Below, in pieces: positions 57,289 through 64,000 of a stretch of 64,000 nucleotides of DNA (position 1 is the stretch's first letter; each line of letters starts with the position of its first letter). A model generated the notes under the pieces. That model searched no databases and was not told the origin of the DNA. It worked only from the letters and a program-made list of their open reading frames with translations. The stretch is from Alphaproteobacteria bacterium. Its GTDB lineage: Bacteria > Pseudomonadota > Alphaproteobacteria > UBA8366 > Aestuariispiraceae. The position numbers and the translations under genes were made by a program. The stretch lies in contig JASJDC010000002.1 in assembly GCA_030065235.1 (NCBI GenBank), forward strand, positions 210,001 through 274,000, written 5' to 3'.

Positions 57289-57492
57289 CTAGGCCGCTTG
57301 TCTGGCGTCGGTCTCGACGACAGCGTTCCTGGCCGCGATCATGTCGCAGTCGGCGCGGTGGTCGTCCGCCTTTGGGCACTCCCTCCGGCGGCATTCGGCG
57401 CAAACCATGTTGAGTTTCATGAATAGGTGCAAGGCTTTCGAGGCCTTCGGATCGTATTCGCGCACACAGCGACGGCAGGAACAGTCGAACAT
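57289..57492 (-). CDS. Small Cys-rich (zinc-binding-like) protein
   Basis: 67 residues from the ATG at 57492 (GGAG 8 nt upstream). Cysteines are arranged as FDCSCRRCV, then NMVCAECRRRECP and DCDM, enough for two metal sites. The frame is open further upstream (to 57912), but only this start has a ribosome-binding site and the upstream part overlaps the next gene. Function unknown. Confidence 0.6.
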   Translation of the reverse strand: MFDCSCRRCVREYDPKASKALHLFMKLNMVCAECRRRECPKADDHRADCDMIAARNAVVETDARQAA

Positions 57493-57702
57493 TTCAAACA
57501 CTCCACAATAATGACTGCTTTCAATACGTCGCATTGCCGCTACGGGACTGCGCCCAGTCGCCGCAGACGACGCTTTACGCCGTTCCGATGACGACCCGGC
57601 GATTATCCACAATCGCGGGGATGACTCTCGGTTCGATAGACTTAGATCCCTGACATGGACGCCGGCGGCGGCGACGCCGATCTTCAACGAAGGACGGATA
57701 GA

Positions 57703-58311
57703 ATGGCGCACATATTTGCAGAACTCGCTTTCACCGACGCCGTTCGGCAGGTTCAGGAAGAACAAGGGAGCCGCCGCGCCTATACGCGGATGGATGGCGG
57801 CGACCAGGACTACAACCACCTGATCAGCGAGAACGAGGCCGCGTTTATCGAGAGCCGAGATAGTTTCTACATGGCGACGATTTCCGAGACGGGGTGGCCC
57901 TATATCCAGCACCGGGGCGGCGCGCCGGGTTTCGTGAAGGCGCTAAACGAACGTCAGCTGGGTTTCCTCGACTATCGCGGAAACAGACAATATATCACCG
58001 TCGGCAATCTGCGCGGATCGGACCGGGTTTCGTTATTCTTCATGGATTACGCGCGGAAAGGCCGGCTAAAGATCCTGGGTCGTGCAAAGGTCATCGAGAC
58101 GGAAGAAGCAACGGCGCTTGGTCTGTCGATACAAGAGGGCTATCGCGCCCGCGCGGAACGGGCGGTTGTGATCGACATCGCCGGTTTCGATTGGAATTGT
58201 CCGCAACATATCACGGAGCGCTTCACGCTCGAAGAACTTCGGCCGTCCATCGAGGCGATGCAGGCGCGGATCGCCGAGCTTGAGGCGCAACTGGCGAAAG
58301 AACCTGCCTAA
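57703..58311 (+). CDS. Pyridoxamine-5'-phosphate-oxidase-like flavin-binding protein
   Basis: 202 residues from the ATG at 57703 (AAGGACGG upstream). Split-barrel FMN-binding pattern: ESRDSFYMATISETGWPYIQ, FLDYRGNRQYITVGNL, RVSLFFMDYARKGRLKILGRA. The C-terminal 25 residues are a helical tail (AMQARIAELEAQLAKEP). Members reduce or bind flavin, haem or F420; the substrate is unknown. Divergent from the Cys-rich gene. Confidence 0.85.
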   Translation: MAHIFAELAFTDAVRQVQEEQGSRRAYTRMDGGDQDYNHLISENEAAFIESRDSFYMATISETGWPYIQHRGGAPGFVKALNERQLGFLDYRGNRQYITVGNLRGSDRVSLFFMDYARKGRLKILGRAKVIETEEATALGLSIQEGYRARAERAVVIDIAGFDWNCPQHITERFTLEELRPSIEAMQARIAELEAQLAKEPA

Positions 58312-58380
58312 GACAAAGGCTAATTAGGCGAAAGGGCTTACTTGACGGGCGCGTGCGTGCGGGCCGTTTAGTGCGTGTCG

Positions 58381-59505
58381 TCACCCCGCCAGCGCCGCCC
58401 CATCGCTGAGCGCCGCAAGCTTGGCGTAGGCGATGTCCGGGTCGATGGCGCCGAAACCGGCGAAAGTGCCGAAACCGCAATCCGATCCGGCGATCACCCG
58501 GTCGGCGCCGACGATATCGGCGAAACGTTCGATGCGCTGGGCGACCAGTTCCGGATGTTCGATGAAGTTGGTGGTCGTGTCGACCACGCCGGGCGCCAGC
58601 ACTTTATCGTCCGGGATGTCGGATTTGCGGTCGCGAAAAACGGTCCATTCATGGCCGTGGCGCGGGTTCGCAGTCTCGAAAAGCAGATAGCGGGCCTTGG
58701 TCGCCATCAACGTATCGAAGACTTTCGCCATGCCGATATCGCAGCAATGCGGGCCTTCATAATTGCCCCAACAGATATGCACGCGCACCCGATCCGCGGG
58801 TATGTCCGCCAGCGCATGGTTCAGCGCCTCGACATGCAGATCGGCCACCTTCACGAAGTCCTCGTCCGACAGATCGTTGAAGAGCATATGACGGGACAGT
58901 GCGAGGTCGGGACAGTCGAGCTGTAAATCCAAACCCGCCGCCACGATGGTTTCATATTCCGCCTTCATCGCGTCGGCCAGGGCGGCGAGATAGGCCTCGC
59001 GGTCCGGGTAATGGTCGTTTTGCAGAAAAAGAGAAATGACGCCGGGGCTTGCCGCGTTCATGAAGCCATGCGCGGCGCCGTGCTCCGCCATCGCCGATTT
59101 GAGGTTGGCGATGTCCTTCTCCAACTCGCCCTGACCCTTGGACTCGACCGGGCCGACGCACATCGGCCGTGCGTATTGCGGGGTGCCGCCGGACTCCGCC
59201 AGCCTTTTCAGGAATCCGGGAAACATCTTGAGGTCCGCGGGCGCGTTGCGCGGCGAATCGCCGGCGAAACCGGTATAGCGGTCCTTCACATAGGTGGCGT
59301 AGGAGATTTTCGAGGTCTCGCCGTCCGAGACGATGTCGATGCCGGCCTCGACCTGCTTGCGCACGGTGTCGGACACCGCCGCCGTCATGCAGGCGTCGAA
59401 CGCGTCTTGGTCAAACGGCTCTTCCCGCTCGCGGGCGAAGATGAAATCGACCACGTCCTTCGTGCGCGGCAAAGAGCCGACATGGGTTGTCTTGATGCGC
59501 GCCAT
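58381..59505 (-). CDS. MetE-like (cobalamin-independent methionine synthase II family) enzyme
   Basis: 374 residues corresponding to the catalytic half of MetE only. The start IKTTHVGSLPR, GIDIVSDGE, and the zinc ligands HICWGNYEGPHCCD (His, Cys) and AGSDCGFGTF (Cys) are present. The N-terminal folate half of true MetE is absent. Short MetE-like proteins act as thiol transferases or demethylases, such as the epoxyalkane:coenzyme M transferase. In this operon a role on a methylated or sulphur-containing substrate is likely (inference). Last gene of the operon. Confidence 0.85.
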   Translation of the reverse strand: MARIKTTHVGSLPRTKDVVDFIFAREREEPFDQDAFDACMTAAVSDTVRKQVEAGIDIVSDGETSKISYATYVKDRYTGFAGDSPRNAPADLKMFPGFLKRLAESGGTPQYARPMCVGPVESKGQGELEKDIANLKSAMAEHGAAHGFMNAASPGVISLFLQNDHYPDREAYLAALADAMKAEYETIVAAGLDLQLDCPDLALSRHMLFNDLSDEDFVKVADLHVEALNHALADIPADRVRVHICWGNYEGPHCCDIGMAKVFDTLMATKARYLLFETANPRHGHEWTVFRDRKSDIPDDKVLAPGVVDTTTNFIEHPELVAQRIERFADIVGADRVIAGSDCGFGTFAGFGAIDPDIAYAKLAALSDGAALAG

Positions 59506-59523
59506 CAGAGCGCCTCCTTCTCG

Positions 59524-60489
59524 TCAGCCGGTCCAGGTCGGTCCCGCCGGATCGTCGGTGTTGCGAACCCGGTAGAGGCTGGCCTCACCGGTCATGGACG
59601 GCGCCAGCGACCGCGAGAGGCCCGGCGGGACGGCGCAGGTGTCGCCTGGGTTCAAGACCGTCTCGCCGCCTTCCCAGGACAGACGCCAATTCCCGCGCAT
59701 CGGCATCAGCACCTCGTGCCGGTCCGTTGCGTATGCATCGGTTGGGATCGAGCCCCGTGTGATGAAATCGACCTCGAAGCCCGGCCTGTCCTTCAGCAAT
59801 GCGTCGGGGCCGATCACCTTGGCCGGCTTGTCCGCCGCCAGCGCCATCAGATCCCAATAGCGCGCGACATAATCGCGGATTACGCCTTCCGGGCCAACCT
59901 TGGGGATCGCGGCGCAGGCCTCTTCGGTCAATGGTTTCATCGGGCCGACATTGTGCGGCAACGACTCGCCGATCTTCGTGTCATAGACGACGCCGTTCTC
60001 GCCCAGCACCAAACCATGCGCCTGCGCGTCCGCGATCACCTGCGGCGCCCACGTCACGCCGCCGCCCGCGTCATCGCCGCCCAGGATCGACATGATCATG
60101 CCGTAATCGTCACCGACATTTTCGAAGCCGCGAAAGATCCCGGTCGGAATGTTGAAGATATCGCCCTCATTGGCGATGAATTCGCCGTCATCGCCCCAGC
60201 GGCCCCAGAAGAAACGCCAGCGTCCCTTAAGCACGAAAAACACCTCGGCTGTGGTGTGATAGTGCAGGCTGTTCAAGCATTTGGGCGGCTGGCCCGCGGC
60301 CCCGATATTGAAGCCCGGGGTCTCGCGAATATGCACATGCTGGTGCGGGCTTTCGGTGACGCCAGCGCCGATGATGGTGAAATTCTCTTTCCTGTCAGAA
60401 CCCGGCGTGTGGGCGTCGATAAAGGCGGTGCGGCAGGGTTTCAGATCGCCATAGCGGACGATGCGAGTCTCCATATCCAGCCCTGGCAT
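59524..60489 (-). CDS. Bicupin protein
   Basis: 321 residues from the ATG at 60489 (GGGAG 8 nt upstream). Two cupin barrels: the first with LHYHTTAEVFFVLKGRWRFFW and GDIFNIPTGIFRGFENVG, the second with HEVLMPMRGNWRLSW and GDTCAVPPGLSRSL. Metal-binding histidines (two in LHYHTTAE) are present in the first barrel, while the second is poorer in histidines. A dioxygenase, lyase or isomerase role is possible; the substrate is unknown. Confidence 0.8.
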   Translation of the reverse strand: MPGLDMETRIVRYGDLKPCRTAFIDAHTPGSDRKENFTIIGAGVTESPHQHVHIRETPGFNIGAAGQPPKCLNSLHYHTTAEVFFVLKGRWRFFWGRWGDDGEFIANEGDIFNIPTGIFRGFENVGDDYGMIMSILGGDDAGGGVTWAPQVIADAQAHGLVLGENGVVYDTKIGESLPHNVGPMKPLTEEACAAIPKVGPEGVIRDYVARYWDLMALAADKPAKVIGPDALLKDRPGFEVDFITRGSIPTDAYATDRHEVLMPMRGNWRLSWEGGETVLNPGDTCAVPPGLSRSLAPSMTGEASLYRVRNTDDPAGPTWTG

Positions 60490-60529
60490 ATGCTTGCTCC
60501 CACCCAATCGATCTGCGTGCACGGCGCGC

Positions 60530-61504
60530 TCAGAGCGCGCCGGTCTGCAGCAGGATCTGTTTCCAGATCGCGGTTTCGTCATAGATCGTGTATTCGCGCC
60601 GCAGCCCCCAGGGCCCGAACTCGGCATGGGTGATCCCCAGCACATAGATCTCGGCCCCGGTCGGTGGGCCAAAGGCGCCCCAGCCGTCATGGCGGCCATG
60701 CAGGCTCCAGCGGATCGCCGCGCGCGGGCTGAGCATTGCATCCTCGCGGCCGATCTGGTGATCGATCGACAGCATCGCCGAGGGGAAGGCCGCGCGCAGC
60801 CCCATCCAGAATCGGTCCGCCGCGCCGACCCCATGATCGGTCACCCCGCCCGGATAGCCGAGATGGCAGGCGCGGTCATATTCGGTCGGGATCACGCTCA
60901 TATCGGCGTTCATGATGCGGGTGACGATGTCAGCCAACCGCGCGCCCCATTCATTCTCGTTCCCGCGCCCGGTATAGGGGCCCGGCCGGTCGGTCGCCGG
61001 CGATAGCGGCTTGACGCAGGCCTCGGGCCCGCCTTCGCGCGCGATCAGATCGGCGGCGTAGGCTTTCGGGTCGAGATCCAACTGGCGGACGATGGCGCCC
61101 TGGTCGCGCACCAGCCATTCATCATCGATGCAATTGTCCTTGGCGTGGCAATCGGCATGGATGCGGTAGATCAGCCGCTTGCCGGTCGGCGCGCCGAAGA
61201 CGCCCTCGCCCGTATGGGTCGCCGCCGAGAGGATACGGTGCGAACTCAACAGGCCGGTCTCGGGCGTTCCAGACCAGATCACATCCTCGCCCAGAAGCGT
61301 TCGGTCGGGAAATTCATGCAAGGTGGCCATGGTCGCGGCGATCACGCCCTGGTTGCCGACCACCACCGAGCCCGGTGTGCGCACCACGATGTCGGGCGCA
61401 TAATAGTCATGCAGCGTGTGGATGCCGCGGTCTTCCCAGATTTCCTTGGTGACGCCGATGATGAAGTCGGGGAAATCCCTGAATTTCGGGTCGAAGCCTT
61501 TCAT
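60530..61504 (-). CDS. Tandem SnoaL-like (NTF2-fold) protein
   Basis: 324 residues from the ATG at 61504, which overlaps the LacI stop (ATGA); an alternative ATG is at 61513. Two consecutive SnoaL-like halves: one with VTKEIWEDRGIHTLHDYYAP, the other with MGLRAAFPSAMLSIDHQIG and RWSLHGRHDGWGAFGPPTG. NTF2-fold proteins of this type are ester cyclases or hydratase-like enzymes. The operon context suggests a catabolic step. Confidence 0.75.
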   Translation of the reverse strand: MKGFDPKFRDFPDFIIGVTKEIWEDRGIHTLHDYYAPDIVVRTPGSVVVGNQGVIAATMATLHEFPDRTLLGEDVIWSGTPETGLLSSHRILSAATHTGEGVFGAPTGKRLIYRIHADCHAKDNCIDDEWLVRDQGAIVRQLDLDPKAYAADLIAREGGPEACVKPLSPATDRPGPYTGRGNENEWGARLADIVTRIMNADMSVIPTEYDRACHLGYPGGVTDHGVGAADRFWMGLRAAFPSAMLSIDHQIGREDAMLSPRAAIRWSLHGRHDGWGAFGPPTGAEIYVLGITHAEFGPWGLRREYTIYDETAIWKQILLQTGAL

Positions 61505-62532
61505 CGCGTCCATCCGTCTGGAATGCGGGCCGATCCGCGCAGGATCAGCGGCCCATCGATCGCCACCCGGCGCGGCGGCGCCGACGGGTCCTCGATCTTG
61601 CTGAACAGAATATCCACCGTCTCGGCGACCATCCGATTGGCAGGCTGACGCACCGTGGTCAGGTCATAGGCCGGCCAGGCGGCGGCGGGCACATCGTCAT
61701 AGCCGACGACCGAGACGTCCTCCGGCACTCTCAGCCCAAGCTCATGGCGCAGCGTGTCGAGCGCCGCCAAGGCCATGTGATCGTTGGCGACGAAGACGGC
61801 GTCAGGCCGTCCCGATTGAGAGGCGTCGGCGAACAGGCGCCGCGTGGCCTCCCGCGCCTGCGTCATCTCGAAATTGCCGACCGCGCGCGCGTACAGATCT
61901 CGGCCAGCGGCCCGAAGCGCGGTGACGAAGCCCGCCTCTCGGTCGCGCTGGGTCGACGCCCCTTCCCAGCCGGCTATATAGCCGATCCTGTGATGACCGC
62001 CCGCCAGCAGGAATTCGGCCGCCTTCCGGCCGCCCGCGATATTGTCCGACGTCACCGCCGACATCCGACTGTCGTCCTGGCTGCGGTTGAACAGCACCAT
62101 CGGCACGCCCGCCGCGCGGCAGCGTTCGGACAGGCCCGAGGACAGCGCCACCGAGGCGGCGATGATCCCGTCCACCTGATAGTCGAGGATTTCCTCGATG
62201 ACGTGGTCAATACTGGCCGCGTTCTTGCCGGCCATGAAGATGAGCGCGTGATAGCCGCGCGCCTGCAAGGCGTTGGACAGCTTCTCCAGCGCGTCGGGAT
62301 AGAATTGATTATCGAGATAGGCGACCACCAGGCCGATGATGCGGCTCTTACCCGAGACCATGGCGCGGGCCAGCACATTGGGCCGGTAGCCTAGTTCCAG
62401 CGCCGCCTTGCGGACCTTCTCAACGGTCTTGGGCGAGGCCGAGGCGCCGGGCGTGAAGACTCGGCTGACCGCCGACTGGCTGACGCCTGCGCGCGACGCG
62501 ACCTCCGCCGATGTGATCCTAGTTTGCGCCAT
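61501..62532 (-). CDS. LacI-family transcriptional regulator
   Basis: 343 residues. N-terminal LacI HTH ITSAEVASRAGVSQSAVSRVF with hinge ALELGYRPNVLARAM, then a periplasmic-binding-protein-like effector domain. It probably senses the operon substrate. Being inside the operon, it makes its own level follow the catabolic genes. It overlaps the SDR gene upstream and the SnoaL-like gene downstream (ATGA at each junction). Confidence 0.93.
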   Translation of the reverse strand: MAQTRITSAEVASRAGVSQSAVSRVFTPGASASPKTVEKVRKAALELGYRPNVLARAMVSGKSRIIGLVVAYLDNQFYPDALEKLSNALQARGYHALIFMAGKNAASIDHVIEEILDYQVDGIIAASVALSSGLSERCRAAGVPMVLFNRSQDDSRMSAVTSDNIAGGRKAAEFLLAGGHHRIGYIAGWEGASTQRDREAGFVTALRAAGRDLYARAVGNFEMTQAREATRRLFADASQSGRPDAVFVANDHMALAALDTLRHELGLRVPEDVSVVGYDDVPAAAWPAYDLTTVRQPANRMVAETVDILFSKIEDPSAPPRRVAIDGPLILRGSARIPDGWTR

Positions 62533-63305
62533 CACGCCGCCGTCCAACCGCCATCCACCAGCAGCGCCGTCCCGGTCACCAGGCTGGCGGCGTCGGACGC
62601 AAGATAGATCACGGCCCCCATGATGTCCTCGACCTCGCCCGGCCGCCCCAGCTTGATCGCGTCGAGTATCCAGGCGCGTTTCTCCGGATCCTCGAAGCTC
62701 GGGCGCGACAGATCGGTCAGGATGAAGGTCGGGCAGATCGTGTTCACGCGGATGCGCGCCGGGCCGAACTCGATCGCCATCGCCTTGGTGAAACCTTCGA
62801 CGGCGAATTTCGAGGCGCAATAAACCGCGCGGTCCGGCCCGCCGACATGGCCCATCTGGCTCGAGATATTGATCAGCGATCCAGGCCGCCCAGCCGCCAT
62901 CAACCCTTTCGCCACCGCCCGTGTCAGGAAGTAGGCGCCGCGCACATTGATCCCCATGACCGCGTCGAAATCCGCGATGGTCGTGTCCACCGACTTGCTG
63001 TGTCGCGCCAAGCCGGCCGAGTTGAGCAGGATGTCGAACGGCCCGCGCGCGGCCACCGCCCGCTCCGTGGCCTCGACATCCGAAACGTCCAGAGACAACG
63101 CCGCGGCCGTCCAACCCTTGTTCGCCATCGCCGCGACAAGTGCGTCGAGCCGGTCCGCACGCCGGGCCGCGAGGGTCACCTCGGCGCCATGCTCAGCAAG
63201 CGCGGCGGCGGCCGCCAGACCAATGCCGGACGAGGCGCCGGCGACCAGGGCCCGTTTCCCGGCGAGGCTAAATGAAGGCGTTTTCGGAAAGTCGACCGCG
63301 CTCAT
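62532..63305 (-). CDS. Short-chain dehydrogenase/reductase
   Basis: 257 residues. NAD(P) motif [20 protein letters not shown] (about 21-40), NSAGLARHS, catalytic YCASK with the Ser of NISSQMG. Classical SDR with a C-terminal [12 protein letters not shown]. In this operon it would act on a hydroxy/keto intermediate next to the HpsN-type enzyme. The start overlaps the preceding gene (ATGA). Confidence 0.92.
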   Translation of the reverse strand: MSAVDFPKTPSFSLAGKRALVAGASSGIGLAAAAALAEHGAEVTLAARRADRLDALVAAMANKGWTAAALSLDVSDVEATERAVAARGPFDILLNSAGLARHSKSVDTTIADFDAVMGINVRGAYFLTRAVAKGLMAAGRPGSLINISSQMGHVGGPDRAVYCASKFAVEGFTKAMAIEFGPARIRVNTICPTFILTDLSRPSFEDPEKRAWILDAIKLGRPGEVEDIMGAVIYLASDAASLVTGTALLVDGGWTAA

Positions 63306-64000
63306 TCGGCCGCCGCGCCATAAGGCACGTTCCGGCCGCCATAGCGGCGCACCCGCACATTGCATTGCTCCGCATGGCCGACAAAGCCTTCGAGCATGCA
63401 AAGGCGCGAGCCATATTCGCCGATCATGGCGGCGGCCGCGTCGGTCGTGACCTTCTGGTAGGAATGGGTCTTCAGAAACTTCCCGACCCAGAGGCCGCCC
63501 GTATAGCGACCTGCTTTCTTAGTCGGCAATGTATGGTTGGTGCCGATGACCTTGTCGCCATTGGCGACATTGGTGCGGGGCCCAAGGAAGAGCGCGCCGT
63601 AGGAGTGCATGTTCTCCAGATACCAATCGTCGCGATCGGTCATCACCTGCACATGCTCATAGGCCATGTCGTTCGCGACCTGCAGCATCTCCTCATGCGT
63701 GTCGCACAGCACCACATCGCCATAGTCGTTCCAACTGACGCGCGCGGTCTCCGCCGTCGGTAGGATGTCCAACAGACGGTCGCACTCTACGATGGTCTGC
63801 TCGGCCAGCTTCTTGGAGTTGGTGATCAGGCAAGCCGGCGAATTGTAGCCATGCTCCGCCTGCCCCAGCAGGTCCGTCGCGCAAATTTCCGCATCCACCG
63901 TATCGTCGGCGACGACCATCGTTTCGGTCGGACCAGCGAACAGGTCGATCCCGACCCTGCCGTAAAGCTGCCGCTTGGCTTCGGCGACAAAGGCGTTGCC
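63302..64000 (-). CDS. Histidinol-dehydrogenase-family enzyme, HpsN-like (partial)
   Basis: The C-terminal 232 residues are visible; the gene continues beyond 64000. Motifs [54 protein letters not shown] and [20 protein letters not shown] match histidinol-dehydrogenase homologues of the sulfopropanediol 3-dehydrogenase type (HpsN), rather than the HisD of histidine synthesis. The enzyme is a zinc- and NAD-dependent alcohol dehydrogenase. No suyAB sulphonate lyase is in view, so the substrate is inferred, not shown. Confidence 0.85.
   Translation of the reverse strand, partial: GNAFVAEAKRQLYGRVGIDLFAGPTETMVVADDTVDAEICATDLLGQAEHGYNSPACLITNSKKLAEQTIVECDRLLDILPTAETARVSWNDYGDVVLCDTHEEMLQVANDMAYEHVQVMTDRDDWYLENMHSYGALFLGPRTNVANGDKVIGTNHTLPTKKAGRYTGGLWVGKFLKTHSYQKVTTDAAAAMIGEYGSRLCMLEGFVGHAEQCNVRVRRYGGRNVPYGAAAE

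Noticed and set aside
57493-57912. N-terminal extension of the Cys-rich protein
   Set aside because: The extension overlaps the flavin-binding gene and has no ribosome-binding site; the ATG at 57492 does.

Overview
The window is high-G+C alphaproteobacterial DNA. Supporting signs are the rrn order 23S-5S-tRNA(fMet), a 23S rRNA interrupted by intervening sequences, a Trb-type conjugation module with DUF736/DUF2840/DUF3363/DUF2274 proteins, an FeS-type bacterial cryptochrome/photolyase and a short Coq7. I cannot name the genus.

Layout. (1) 1-5046: 3' part of an rRNA operon. The 23S gene is about 3.6 kb because helix 25 and helix 45 carry inserts. The helix-25 insert is built from the same GC-rich repeat that flanks the 23S gene. 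The helix-45 insert encodes a four-helix-bundle 23S rRNA-intervening-sequence protein. 5S rRNA, initiator tRNA and a terminator follow. (2) 5409-8281, minus strand: a compact four-gene module (GHKL ATPase, Cys-rich DUF4417-like protein, small protein, STAS-like/winged-helix protein) with its own promoter and a palindrome at the likely start of transcription. I regard this as the best candidate for an undescribed system. (3) 8784-34234: an integrative-conjugative-element-like block: frameshifted ardC, parB-like gene, DUF736, HTH, DUF2840, traF, relaxase, traG and trbBCDEJLFGI. It carries a Fic gene and an XPD/DinG-like helicase as cargo between relaxase and traG. No integrase, ParA or Rep is visible, and the right side ends in an IS481-type transposase fragment.

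(4) 34677-42992: a porin, a small lipoprotein, two transporters and arcA-arcB-arcC, a complete arginine deiminase (ADI) pathway that would yield ATP from arginine, followed by an unknown gene. (5) 43149-50014: Na+/H+ antiporter, secreted unknown, DUF47-PiT phosphate uptake pair, and a lipoprotein/helical-protein pair behind an AT-rich promoter with inverted repeats. (6) 50140-57243: a light/DNA-repair island with three different photolyase/cryptochrome-family genes, DUF2256 and a coq7-like gene. It is interrupted by a divergent oxidoreductase/TetR pair that lies beside a relic of the phrB 3' end. (7) 57289-64000: a Cys-rich small protein, a PPOX-family flavoprotein, and a minus-strand catabolic operon with a histidinol-dehydrogenase-like (HpsN-type) enzyme running off the edge, SDR, LacI regulator, double SnoaL-like protein, bicupin and a MetE-like zinc enzyme.

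A pattern recurs twice: an intact gene, a cassette, then a diverged relic of the same gene's 3' end in the same orientation. This is seen for relaxase/Fic and for phrB/oxidoreductase-TetR, and suggests replacement or insertion by recombination at gene 3' ends.
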